In this document: positions 44,451 to 52,817 of the stretch, in pieces | Position numbering within the stretch: position 1 is the stretch's first letter | Layout: each line of letters starts with the position of its first letter | NCBI RefSeq assembly: GCF_003173715.1 | Contig: NZ_CP029550.1 | Location: 4,883,501 to 4,947,500 of the forward strand | Direction of reading: 5' to 3' | Source of the DNA: Methylobacterium durans | GTDB taxonomy: Bacteria; Pseudomonadota; Alphaproteobacteria; Rhizobiales; Beijerinckiaceae | Length of the DNA: 64,000 nucleotides | Position numbers and translations under genes: made by a program | The notes under the pieces: model-generated | Seen by the model: the letters and a program-made list of their open reading frames with translations, nothing else | What the model was told of the DNA's origin: nothing | The model's database searches: none

Positions 44451-47138
44451 TCAGGCCTGCCTGGCCCGATTGCGTGCGTCTGTGGCCATCGCCGCGAGCT
44501 GGACGACCAAGACCGGTGCGAAGCTCGCGGAGAGGATTAGAACCCACATGCCCATGTCCGGGGAGACGAGGCCGAGCACGGCGCCGACCGGAGGCGCGTA
44601 GGCCGGCCCGACGAGCAGCACCGTGCACAGGAGCAGGGCGGCCCAGACCCAGGGATTTTGCGTGACCTCGTTGCGGAAGGGCTTCGAGCCGGAGGCGCGC
44701 ATATTGAAGACCTGCCAGAGCTGGGCGAAGGCGAGCGTCAGGAACGCGACCGTCACGACGGATGCGCGGTCGAGGGCGAGCCAGGACTCGGCAACAGCCA
44801 AGGCCCCGAAGGTGGCCATTGTCATGATGGCCGCGTGCAGGGCGATCCGGGCCCATAGCGGGCGCCCAAGGATGGGCTCCCTCGGATCGCGCGGCGGTCG
44901 TTCGAGGATGTCGTCCCGCCCTTCCCCCATTGCCAGCGCGAAGGCCGGGAACACGTCGGTGACGACGTTCAGGTAGAGGATCTGCAACGGCAGGATAGGC
45001 AGGGGCAGTGCCGACAGGATCGCGAGCCCGACGACCATCACCTCGCTCAGGTTGCAGGCCAGGAGGTAGGCGACGAAGCGGCGGATGTTGTCGAAGATGA
45101 TCCGCCCCTCGCGGATCGCGCCGACGATGGTCGGGAAGGCGTCGTCGAGGAGGACCATGGCGGCCGCCTCGCGCGCGACGTCCGTTCCCCGCCGGCCCAT
45201 CGCGACGCCGATGTCCGCCTGCTTCAGAGCCGGGGCGTCGTTGACGCCGTCGCCCGTCATGGCGACGACCTCGCCCCTCTGCTGATACGCCCGGACGAGC
45301 GACAGCTTCTCGGCCGGGCTCACTCGCGCGAAGACCGCGATATCCTCAAGCCCGTCCCGCAAGTCGCTGGGAGCGCCCTCCGCGACGCGGTCCCCTGAAC
45401 CGGCGAGCCCGACTGCGCGGGCGATGCTGCAGGCCGTGACGGCGTGGTCGCCGGTGACCATGATTACGCGGATGCCCGCGTCGCGGCAGGCCGCCACCGC
45501 CTCCGGCACGTCCTCCCGGGCGGGGTCCTCCAGCCCGATTAGACCGAGGAACGTGAGCTCCTCGAAGGGATGGCTTCCCGCCTCGTCCACCATCCTCTCC
45601 GCACAGGCGATGACCCGCAGGCCCCGCGCGCCCAGGTCCTCGACGCGACATCGCCATAGGTCGCGGGTGGCATCGTCGAGCGGCCGGTCGCGCTCACCGT
45701 CGCCGGCGCGCCGCGAGGCTGCGAGAACCGCCTCCGGGGCGCCCTTGACCGCGACCAGGTAGCGCGGTCCGAACGCGTGGATGGTGGCCATCATGCGGGT
45801 GGCCACGTCGAAGGCATGCTTCCGCACAAGCGGCTGGTCGCGCACGATCTCCGCGCGCTCCAGCCCGGCGGTCCGGCCTGCTCGCAGCAGCGCCTGTTCC
45901 ATAGGGTCGCCGCTGCCCTCGCCCGGGCCTCTTCCGAGTGAGGCGTCGTTGCAGAGCACCGCGACGCGGAGCAGGCGTTCGGCCTCAGGAGCGGCGCCGG
46001 AGCCTTGCTCAGTGAAGTCTTCCTCACCAGAGGGCAGCGACAATCGTCGCACCGTCATCCGGTTCTCGGTGAGCGTGCCCGTCTTGTCGGTCAGGATGAC
46101 CGTCGTGGCGCCGAGCGTCTCGACGGCCGACAGGCGCTCGATGAGCGCGTTCTTCCGGACCATCCGCCACATTCCGCGCGCGAGCGTCAGGGTCGCGACT
46201 ATCGGCAAGCCTTCCGGGATGGCCGCGACTGCCAGCGCGATGCTCGCCTCGGTCATGAGGCGGAGGTCCTTGCCGGTCGCCACGCCGAGGCCGGCGAGAA
46301 GGGCGGCCAACGTCAGGACCACCCAGACCATTTGGCCGGACAGGCGTTTCAGGCGGCGCTCCAGGGGCGAAGTGTCCGGCTCGGCCTGCTCGACGAGCCG
46401 CGAGACGCCTCCGAGTTCGGTTCCCGAGCCGGTCGCGACGACGACGCCGGTGGCGCTCCCGCGGGTGACCAGCGTGCCTCGGAACAGCATCGACGAGCGT
46501 TCGGCGAGGCGCGCGTCCGAGGCGACCGGGTCCGCCGACTTGTCGACCGGCACGGACTCGCCCGTGAGCGTGGACTCGGCCACGCCGAGGTTGGACGCCT
46601 CGACCAGCCGGATGTCGGCAGGGACCGCATCGCCGCCCTCGACCAGCACGATGTCGCCCGGGACGAGATCCTCTGCGGCAAGCACCCGCCTGTGCCCGTC
46701 GCGGCGAACGCGGGCCGAGCGCGTCCCAAGCGCCCGCAATCCCTCGACGGACCGGGCCGCCCGCAGTTCGGTGAAGAAGCCGAGGCCGGTATTGACGGCC
46801 AGAACTGCGAAGACCGCGACCGCCTCCTGCCAATCGCCGAAGTAGAGCGACAGGGCACAGGCTGCCGCGAGCAGGTAGACGACGGGGCTCGCAAGCTGGT
46901 GTAGGAGCAGGGCGAGCGCGCCAGTTTGCTCCTTCCTGGCGATTACGTTCGGTCCGACCGGCGCGAGGCGTTGCCGAGCCTCCGCATCCGTTAGGCCCGC
47001 ATGCAGGGAAGTCCCGAGGCGCCTCGGAACGTCCTCAGTCGGCAGGGCATGAACGAGCTCCATGCCCGGCATGGCACGGCCGGGCGCCACCCGCGGATCG
47101 GACGACGCAGGTTCGATGGCCAGTCCCGGTTCAAGCAT
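44451..47138 (-). CDS. P2-type cation-transporting ATPase
   Basis: An 895-aa P-type ATPase: N-terminal cation-ATPase region (RRLGTSLHAGLTDAEARQRL), TLTGESVPVDKSADP (actuator), AIPEGLPIVATLTLARGMWR (ion site motif of Ca/Na-type pumps), ILTDKTGTLTENRM (phospho-Asp351), and MTGDGVNDAPALKQADIGVA. The C-terminal four helices (LALAMGEGRDDILERPPRDP) are also P2-like. It probably moves Ca, Mg or monovalent cations; the exact ion is not clear. ATG 47138 overlaps the stop of the upstream DUF6455 gene by 8 bp, so they form an operon under the box at 47637. Confidence 0.88.
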   Translation of the reverse strand: MLEPGLAIEPASSDPRVAPGRAMPGMELVHALPTEDVPRRLGTSLHAGLTDAEARQRLAPVGPNVIARKEQTGALALLLHQLASPVVYLLAAACALSLYFGDWQEAVAVFAVLAVNTGLGFFTELRAARSVEGLRALGTRSARVRRDGHRRVLAAEDLVPGDIVLVEGGDAVPADIRLVEASNLGVAESTLTGESVPVDKSADPVASDARLAERSSMLFRGTLVTRGSATGVVVATGSGTELGGVSRLVEQAEPDTSPLERRLKRLSGQMVWVVLTLAALLAGLGVATGKDLRLMTEASIALAVAAIPEGLPIVATLTLARGMWRMVRKNALIERLSAVETLGATTVILTDKTGTLTENRMTVRRLSLPSGEEDFTEQGSGAAPEAERLLRVAVLCNDASLGRGPGEGSGDPMEQALLRAGRTAGLERAEIVRDQPLVRKHAFDVATRMMATIHAFGPRYLVAVKGAPEAVLAASRRAGDGERDRPLDDATRDLWRCRVEDLGARGLRVIACAERMVDEAGSHPFEELTFLGLIGLEDPAREDVPEAVAACRDAGIRVIMVTGDHAVTACSIARAVGLAGSGDRVAEGAPSDLRDGLEDIAVFARVSPAEKLSLVRAYQQRGEVVAMTGDGVNDAPALKQADIGVAMGRRGTDVAREAAAMVLLDDAFPTIVGAIREGRIIFDNIRRFVAYLLACNLSEVMVVGLAILSALPLPILPLQILYLNVVTDVFPAFALAMGEGRDDILERPPRDPREPILGRPLWARIALHAAIMTMATFGALAVAESWLALDRASVVTVAFLTLAFAQLWQVFNMRASGSKPFRNEVTQNPWVWAALLLCTVLLVGPAYAPPVGAVLGLVSPDMGMWVLILSASFAPVLVVQLAAMATDARNRARQA

Positions 47139-47532
47139 GGCGCAACTGGTCGAGGCGCGCGGCGTTCGGGCAGAATTCCGGGTAGGCGTCGGCGGCGGTC
47201 CCGGCCCAGAGCTCGCGCGCGCAGCGGCCGCGTTGCGTGCAGCGCAGGCAGGCCGCCTCAAGCTCCCGCATGGCCTCCGGGGCACGCCGTCGGATGGCCT
47301 CTACGTCGAGGTTCAGGCTTCGCATGAGGTTCGCGATGCTGCGGACGTTCGCGACGGCGTCCGGGCCCACGGGTGCGAGACCGGCCGCGCTCGCCTCCAG
47401 CATCGTCGCCATCATCTCCCCGTCGACTTCCCTCAGTTCCCGCGCCGCCTTCAGCAGGCAGCACCACTCGCCCATCGAGGCGATGACGCCGAAGGGGTCG
47501 AACGGGTCGGGTGTGTCGGCAGGATCGGACAT
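47131..47532 (-). CDS. DUF6455-like protein
   Basis: A 133-aa protein. Its last third has a four-Cys pattern: LEAACLRCTQRGRCARELWA and AYPEFCPNAARLDQL. This C-x2-C-x4-5-C...C-P-N-A layout is typical of DUF6455. The cysteines could bind a metal or cluster. It is the first gene of the operon with the P2-type ATPase and has a TGA-TCTGGA-TCA box 104 bp upstream. Confidence 0.72.
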   Translation of the reverse strand: MSDPADTPDPFDPFGVIASMGEWCCLLKAARELREVDGEMMATMLEASAAGLAPVGPDAVANVRSIANLMRSLNLDVEAIRRRAPEAMRELEAACLRCTQRGRCARELWAGTAADAYPEFCPNAARLDQLRHA

Positions 47533-47636
47533 CGCGGCCTCCGATGGGCTCCGTGTGCCACCGCAAGGGGCGTCGGCATCGCGGGCGCCGGGCTGTCGGG
47601 CATGTCGCGAGGGTGTCGCGCCCGTTGGGCGAGGCC

Positions 47637-47650
47637 ATGATCTGGATCAA
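47637..47650. promoter_or_regulatory. FNR/FixK box before the DUF6455-ATPase operon
   Basis: ATGATCTGGATCAA lies 104 bp before ATG 47532. The core TGATCTGGATCA is a near-perfect palindrome; the first T of the left half is A. Confidence 0.6.
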
Positions 47651-47754
47651 AGCCCGCGGCTTTCGGTGTTTCGCGCCACCGCGGATGGGCGAGCCCGCCA
47701 CGTCTCGGAAAACGAGCCGCGGGCGATGGTAGCTCAGCCGTGCGAGCGCGCCAG

Positions 47755-47795
47755 CCTCGCAATAGCCATTCGCCGACTGGGCATTATGGAAGCGG
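47755..47795 (-). repeat. Dispersed repeat, short inverted copy
   Basis: ATTCGCCGACTGGGCATTAT (47768-47787) is the reverse complement of ATAATGCCCAGTCGGCGAAT in the 18.2-kb copy. Confidence 0.6.
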
Positions 47796-47879
47796 GCACT
47801 TCGGGGTGCAGGGGCCCCGGAGGTGTCGAGGCGCATGCGTGAGGATCAGCCCTGGCGGCCTTTGACGCCTCGCAGACAG

Positions 47880-48311
47880 TCAGCGGTAAATCAAGACGGG
47901 CACTTTGGAATGCGTGAGAACCTTCATGGTCTCGCTGCCAATGACGAGGGCGGAAAGGCCCCGACGGCCATGCGAGGCCATGACGATGAGGTCACAGCCG
48001 CGGGCCCCGGCAGTTTCGATAATGGCTTCGTACGGTTGCCGGTCCTCGACTTTCACGACCTCGCAAGGGACACCACCCCGCTTGGCCTCCTGCTCGGCCT
48101 CGGTGAGCCTACGCTCGGCGTCGGCATGGGCACGTCGACTGAACTCATCCGCGTACGGGTACGACGGCCCCAACCCCAATGTCGGGAGCCGGTGGACGAC
48201 CGTGAGCACTGTCACCATCGCCCCGACAGTTTTGGCGAGCGACACGGCTTCCTTTACGGCCGAGGCGGAAAGGGACGTCCCGTCGGTAGGGACGAGAATG
48301 TGCCGGTACAT
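47880..48311 (-). CDS. Single-domain universal stress protein (UspA type)
   Basis: A 143-aa classical USP. MYRHILVPTDGTSLSASAVK opens the fold, and GCDLIVMASHGRRGLSALVI, then GSETMKVLTHSKVPVLIY gives the ATP-binding G-x-x-G-x9-G-S motif. Unlike the tandem USPs here it has no FNR box in the 100 bp before it. It is a likely ATP-binding dimer for stress survival. Confidence 0.9.
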   Translation of the reverse strand: MYRHILVPTDGTSLSASAVKEAVSLAKTVGAMVTVLTVVHRLPTLGLGPSYPYADEFSRRAHADAERRLTEAEQEAKRGGVPCEVVKVEDRQPYEAIIETAGARGCDLIVMASHGRRGLSALVIGSETMKVLTHSKVPVLIYR

Positions 48312-48741
48312 CGGGATCTCTCCCAGCAGCCGCGAGTCACGCTCGCGTGGTCGTTCGGGGCCGACCCGGAGGGCCCGTTCCGGTTTATAGCAGTAGGACC
48401 TGCTGAGTTGTAGGACTGAGCGGAACCGAAAAGCGGCCCTCCGGGCAGTGTTCGGAAGCTCAAATTCGCGCCGTTTGGACTGCGGCGGTCGAGGCTCAGT
48501 CTATCGGCCTTCCGTGGGGCCTCGCAGGCGCGCCATTTTATTGCGGAATTCTGGGCGCCGGCCGTGCCCCGGTTCAGAGGACCGCTGGCATTCGGTGTTA
48601 AACTCCGTTTCATAATGGGCTGTGCAGCTTAGCTGTTGGATGAGCGGCGAGCATCGCGGCCGTTGGGAGAGTGTCTGACGCTCACCCTGTCCCCCATGTG
48701 GACGACCGCCGCCCGCGCCGCGCTTGCGCGCGAGAGCCTAC
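48312..48741. other. Intergenic region, nothing recognised
   Basis: About 430 bp. No FNR box, no gene and no strong hairpin. It may hold the UspA promoter at its left end. Confidence 0.4.
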
Positions 48742-48976
48742 CCTATGCAACCTGACTGAGTGGTGCGGAATGGGCCTGGGTCGCGTCGCTGATGCCCACC
48801 CCCGCCACGACGGGCCGCCCCTAACGCCTGGCCGCTGCGCTCGACGGCAGCATCTACGTCCTGCGCACCGGCTGCGCCTGGCGGCATCTGCCCCTGGACT
48901 TCCCGCCGTGGGGCACCGTGCACCGCTGGTTCTTGCGCCTGTCCCAGGACGGCGTATTCGAGCGGCTTGCCCATGC
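48742..48976 (+). pseudogene. IS5 family transposase, N-terminal fragment
   Basis: [20 protein letters not shown], then [20 protein letters not shown] and ERLAHA match the N-terminal DUF4096-type domain of IS5 transposases. The upstream part (from 48742) is too degraded to align. The frame ends at about 48976 where phosphoketolase sequence on the other strand begins, so this relic marks the break that truncated xfp. Confidence 0.75.
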
Positions 48977-49535
48977 CTGTCAGGGCGGCGCCGAAGGCGT
49001 GCGCAAGCGCGTAGCCGAGTTCGCCGCCCTCGTGGATCGAGCCCGGCAGCTCGGGCGCGGCGTGGATCGGGATGCCGCCCGGAAACGAGAACTGCCGGAA
49101 CAGCCGGGCTATGCCGTCGAGGTCGCGCGCCACATCCGGGTAGATCTCGCTGTAGGTACCCTCCAAGTAGGCGTTCACCACGAGCCCGGGCGCCCCATGC
49201 CCTGGTCCCCAGACCGCGATCATGTCGAGGTCGCGCTCGCGGACGATCCGGTTCATGCGGGCGTAGATGAAGTTGAGGCCCGGCGTCGTGCCTCGGTGGC
49301 CGAGGAGCCGCGGTTTGAGGTGTTCAGGCTTCAGCGGCTCGCGCAGCAGCGGGTTGGCCATGAGGTAGATCTAGCTGACCGACAGGTAGTTCGCGTCGCG
49401 CCAGTAGGCGTCGATGCGCTTGAGGCTGTCCGATCCGAGCGGCCCGGGCACGAAGGTGAGACCCTGTCCGTCATCCCGGGGGCTGTCGTCGCGGCGGCTC
49501 TCGCAGCGGTTCCTCGGTTCGCGCCCCGCGTCCAT
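48977..49535 (-). pseudogene. xfp: Phosphoketolase, N-terminal fragment with a nonsense codon
   Basis: From ATG 49535 (GGGAGG upstream) the frame gives GLTFVPGPLGSDSLKRIDAY, WRDANYLSVS, a TAG stop where homologs have Gln, then [40 protein letters not shown] and [20 protein letters not shown]. These are xylulose-5-phosphate/fructose-6-phosphate phosphoketolase motifs. Only about 185 of some 790 residues remain before the IS5 relic. Phosphoketolase genes are often grouped with low-oxygen genes; the box at 49598 is 62 bp from this start. Confidence 0.83.
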
Positions 49536-49597
49536 GTCGGCCTCCCGGCGGATGCGGATACTGGGAGCGACCGTGCCGGAGCCCAGGGCAGGCGGCG

Positions 49598-49611
49598 TTG
49601 AGGTGGATCAA
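49598..49611. promoter_or_regulatory. FNR/FixK box, divergent promoter
   Basis: TTGAGGTGGATCAA lies 62 bp from the xfp start (minus) and 57 bp from the small gene at 49669 (plus). Confidence 0.7.
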
Positions 49612-49668
49612 AGCGCACCCGAAGCGGCACGGCAGGATGGCCCTCGTCAGGCAAGACGGGAGTGAGCA

Positions 49669-49869
49669 ATGGCCCTGGTTCTTCGATCCACCTTCGTCAT
49701 GACGGTCCGCCGCGCGCGGATGCCAATCATGCTGGCACCGTTGAACGACGCCGGCCTCCGAGTCGTCACGAACGCCGCGCGCTATCGGAGCATCGGCAGC
49801 CTGCAGGCGCTGGCGCTTGCCATCGCCGCCTCGGTGGTGACGCCGACGCTGCTCTGGCTCGCCCTCTGA
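49669..49869 (+). CDS. Small membrane protein at the head of the BON-alcohol dehydrogenase unit
   Basis: A 66-aa protein with one C-terminal helix (IGSLQALALAIAASVVTPTL). GGGAGTGAGC precedes ATG 49669. It is the first frame after the FNR box and lies 29 bp before the BON gene, so they probably share a transcript. Unknown function. Confidence 0.5.
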   Translation: MALVLRSTFVMTVRRARMPIMLAPLNDAGLRVVTNAARYRSIGSLQALALAIAASVVTPTLLWLAL

Positions 49870-49898
49870 GCTCCCCAACCGAACCGAGGAGACCGGCG

Positions 49899-50546
49899 AT
49901 GGACGACATCACCGTGCGCCAGCAGGTGCTGGACGAGCTGGAATACGCCCCGATGGTCGACGCGGCGCTAATTGGTGTCACGGTCGAAAACGGCGTCGTG
50001 ACCCTTTCGGGCCACGTCCGGAACTACGCGGAGAAATGCATTGCCGAACGGGTCGCGCTCCGCATCCGCGGCGTGCGCGCCGTGGTCGAGCAGATCGAGG
50101 TCCGCTACCCGGAGAATCCTCGGCTCGGCGACGAGGCGCTGGCCGACCGCTGCGCCCGGGTGTTGGAATGGGACGTGCGCATCCCGGAGCGGTCGGTCTC
50201 GCTCAAGGTCGAGAAGGGCTGCGTCACGCTCCAGGGCTGCGTGCCGTACTACCACCAGAAGGCGGCCGTCGATAAGGCGCTGCGCCGCCTCGCCGGCGTC
50301 ACCGACATCGTCAACCTCGTCGCCGTGACGCCGCCCATCCAACCGACCGAGGTCAAGGACAGGATCCTCGCTGCGCTGAAGCGCAGTGCCAAGGATCCCG
50401 ATACCATTCGGGTGAAGGTCGAAGGCGACAAGGTGATCCTCGACGGACGCGTCGACGTGTGGCGCGAGCGGGAACTAGCCGAGCGCGCCGCCTGGTCCGC
50501 GCCCGGCGTGCGCGCTGTGGAGGACAACCTGACGCTCGCGTGGTGA
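49899..50546 (+). CDS. Triple BON-domain protein
   Basis: A 215-aa protein with three BON domains: DDITVRQQVLDELEYAPMVD, then VTLSGHVRNYAEKCIAERVA; VSLKVEKGCVTLQGCVPYYH; IRVKVEGDKVILDGRVDVWR. BON domains bind membranes or other proteins and often protect against osmotic stress. No signal peptide is seen, so it may act in the cytoplasm. GAGGAG precedes ATG 49899. A paralog, 1 bp shorter, is at 55419-56065. It is followed 10 bp later by an alcohol dehydrogenase gene. Confidence 0.87.
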   Translation: MDDITVRQQVLDELEYAPMVDAALIGVTVENGVVTLSGHVRNYAEKCIAERVALRIRGVRAVVEQIEVRYPENPRLGDEALADRCARVLEWDVRIPERSVSLKVEKGCVTLQGCVPYYHQKAAVDKALRRLAGVTDIVNLVAVTPPIQPTEVKDRILAALKRSAKDPDTIRVKVEGDKVILDGRVDVWRERELAERAAWSAPGVRAVEDNLTLAW

Positions 50547-50556
50547 GGTCGGCCCG

Positions 50557-51540
50557 ATGCTGGCGATGGTCATGCGGCAAGTCGGCGGTCCCCTCGTGCT
50601 GGAGCACCGGCCCGACCCGGAGCCCTGTCCCGGCGAGGTCCGCATCCGGGTCGAGGCCTGCGCGGTCTGCCGCACGGACCTTCACATCATCGACGGAGAT
50701 CTACCCCAGGCGGTCTACCCCCTCGTGCCCGGACACGAGGTCGTCGGAAGGGTGGAAGCGGTCGGCGCAGGGGTGGCAGGGCCGCGACCGGACACCCGTG
50801 TGGGCGTGCCCTGGCTCGGTCATGCCTGCGGGCACTGCGTCTACTGCGGGACCGGTCGCGAAAACCTCTGCGACGCGCCTGGCTTCACCGGCTGCACGCG
50901 CGATGGAGGATTCGCCAGCCACCTCCTGGCCGAGGCCGCCTTCACCATACCGCTCGACGCGAGCCTCGACCCAGTCGCGACCGCGCCGCTGCTGTGCGCC
51001 GGGCTGATCGGCTGGCGCACACTGCGGATGGCCGGCGAGGCCGTGATCGTAGGTCTCTACGGCTTCGGGGCTGCAGCCCACATCGTGGCGCAAGTCTGCC
51101 GCTGGCAGGGCCGGCGCGTGTTCGCGGTTACCCGCCCCGGCGATGGGGAGGCCCAGAGCTTCGCCCGCTCGCTCGGGGCGGAATGGGCGGGCGGCTCGGA
51201 CGAGGCCCTGCCCGAGCCGCTGGACGCCGCCCTCATCTTCGCGCCGGACGGGCGGCTGGTGCCGACCGCGCTCGCGGCGGTGCGCAAAGGCGGCCGGGTG
51301 GTCTGCGGCGGCATCCACATGAGCGACATCCCCCGGTTCCCCTATGACCTGCTTTGGGGCGAGCGCGCGGTGCTCTCCGTGGCGAACCTGACCCGCGAGG
51401 ACGCCCGCACCTTCTTCGAGATCGTACCGCAAGCCGGAATCGTCACCCACACGCGCGCCTATCCGCTTGCCCAGGCCAATGCGGCCATCGCGGACCACCG
51501 ATCCGGGACCCTGCAGGGCGCGGCCGTGCTCGTGCCTTGA
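50557..51540 (+). CDS. Zinc-dependent alcohol dehydrogenase (AdhA-like)
   Basis: A 327-aa medium-chain dehydrogenase. The catalytic zinc residues lie in EACAVCRTDLHIIDGDLPQ (Cys) and PLVPGHEVVGRVEAVGAGV (His-Glu); the structural zinc in HACGHCVYCGTGRENLCDAP (four Cys). The cofactor fold is VGLYGFGAAAHIVAQVCRWQ. It should convert alcohols and aldehydes with NAD(P), probably for fermentation-like redox balance at low oxygen. It is in a unit with the BON protein under the box at 49598. Confidence 0.87.
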   Translation: MLAMVMRQVGGPLVLEHRPDPEPCPGEVRIRVEACAVCRTDLHIIDGDLPQAVYPLVPGHEVVGRVEAVGAGVAGPRPDTRVGVPWLGHACGHCVYCGTGRENLCDAPGFTGCTRDGGFASHLLAEAAFTIPLDASLDPVATAPLLCAGLIGWRTLRMAGEAVIVGLYGFGAAAHIVAQVCRWQGRRVFAVTRPGDGEAQSFARSLGAEWAGGSDEALPEPLDAALIFAPDGRLVPTALAAVRKGGRVVCGGIHMSDIPRFPYDLLWGERAVLSVANLTREDARTFFEIVPQAGIVTHTRAYPLAQANAAIADHRSGTLQGAAVLVP

Positions 51541-51575
51541 GGCCGGTTGCTGGGCGGCCTCTCGCCGCCCACCCC

Positions 51576-51589
51576 TTGAGGTGGATCAA
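51576..51589. promoter_or_regulatory. FNR/FixK box before the second USP-cytochrome unit
   Basis: TTGAGGTGGATCAA, identical to that at 49598, lies 67 bp before GTG 51657. Confidence 0.7.
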
Positions 51590-51656
51590 GGTTCGGGTCG
51601 CGCATGCGAGCGAGGATGCCTCCGTCACACCGTCAGGTCGCGCATGGGAGGCACAC

Positions 51657-52471
51657 GTGAAGAGCTCCAACATCATGGTCTCTGTAGACCTCGGGGCCGC
51701 GGCTGCGGACCGCGTCCAGCTCGCCGCCAACATTGCCGAGTCCTTCTGGGCGAAACTGACCGGCGTCGCCGCACGCAGGTGCCCTGCCTTCGTGCCGGCC
51801 GGCGACATGCTGGAGGTGGAGCGTGCCTACGAGGCCGAGGCGCGTCGGGCGGACGAGCAACTCGCGGAGGCCAAAGCCCTCTTCGAACGCGAGGCCGAAC
51901 CGGCTCCCAGGAGGGATTGGCGCTCCGCGCTGGCCGAGCCCTTGGCCTACCTCGTTGAGCAGGCCCGGACCGCAGATCTCGTAGTAGTGGGCCGGCAAGG
52001 ACCGGCAGACGGAGACCCAGGGCCCTTGGGTGTTTCGGCCGGCGCGCTGCTGATGGAGGTTGGCCGTCCCGTGCTCGTGGCGCCTCCCGGTATCGAACGC
52101 CTCCTGGCCAAACGGGCCGTCGTGGCCTGGAAAGATACGCGTGAAGCGCGCAGGGCCCTTTATGACGCCCTGCCATTCCTCAGCGGGGCTGAGCGAGTCC
52201 ATGTCGTGGCCGTGGGCCCGGACGCGCACCACGAAGGAGCCGAGGGTGCGGCCGAGTACCTTTCGGGCCACGGTATCGCCGCCGTCACGCACCTGCTGCC
52301 GCGCCCAACCATCGGCGCCGCGGACGAGCTGCTCCGGTTTGCCCAGGGCGAGGAAGCCGACCTGATCGTGATGGGCGCCTACGGCCATAGTCGCCTGCGC
52401 GAGTGGATCTTTGGGGCGCCACCCGCGACATCCTGCAGACGACACCCGTCTGCTGCCTGATGAGCCACTGA
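51657..52471 (+). pseudogene. Tandem-domain universal stress protein (family B, copy 2), one-base deletion near the 3' end
   Basis: From GTG 51657 (GGGAGG upstream) the frame gives SSNIMVSVDLGAAAADRVQL up to ADLIVMGAYGHSRLREWIFG, then goes wrong at TTTGGGGCGCC (about 52412). In the other frame the family end is kept: ATRDILQTTPVCCLMSH, stop 52469-52471. A single G lost in the G run explains it. The stop overlaps the cytochrome start (TGATG), as in copy 1. Because only the last 17 residues are changed, a partly working protein is possible. Confidence 0.85.
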
Positions 52472-52803
52472 TGCGCGCGGCGGCCACGATCATGGGCAGC
52501 GCCCTCGCGCTCGTGCCCTTCCTGTTCGCCGCTCCGGCGGCATCCTGGGACCGGCAGGTGCAGCAGGGCGAGACCCTTGCGCGGACCAACTGTGCCCGGT
52601 GCCATGCCGTCGGGCGCATTGGGGCCAGCCCGTTGCGCGAGGCTCCGCCCTTTCGCGAGCTCCACAAGCGCTACCCCGTCGATGATCTCGGCGAGGCCCT
52701 CACCGAGGGCATCCGCACAGGCCATCCGAGCATGCCCGAATTCCGGTTCGAGCCCGATCAGGCGGAAGCCCTCATCGCCTACCTGAAGTCGCTGGAGCGT
52801 TGA
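52471..52803 (+). CDS. Small c-type cytochrome, coupled to USP
   Basis: A 110-aa exported cytochrome. Signal peptide (IMGSALALVPFLFAAPAAS), heme site CARCH at residues 41-45, axial Met likely in HPSMPEFRF, and a C-terminal YLKSLER helix. It is similar to the cytochrome at 35620, and the start overlaps the USP stop in the same TGATG way. It also runs into the USP gene at 52818 with only 14 bp between, giving a USP-cytochrome-USP unit. Confidence 0.88.
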   Translation: MRAAATIMGSALALVPFLFAAPAASWDRQVQQGETLARTNCARCHAVGRIGASPLREAPPFRELHKRYPVDDLGEALTEGIRTGHPSMPEFRFEPDQAEALIAYLKSLER

Positions 52804-52817
52804 GCAAGGAGATCCCG

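Noticed and set aside
45781..46904. Two long plus-strand frames across the P2-type ATPase
   Set aside because: Low-complexity Arg/Ser/Ala-rich translations antisense to clear P-type ATPase motifs.
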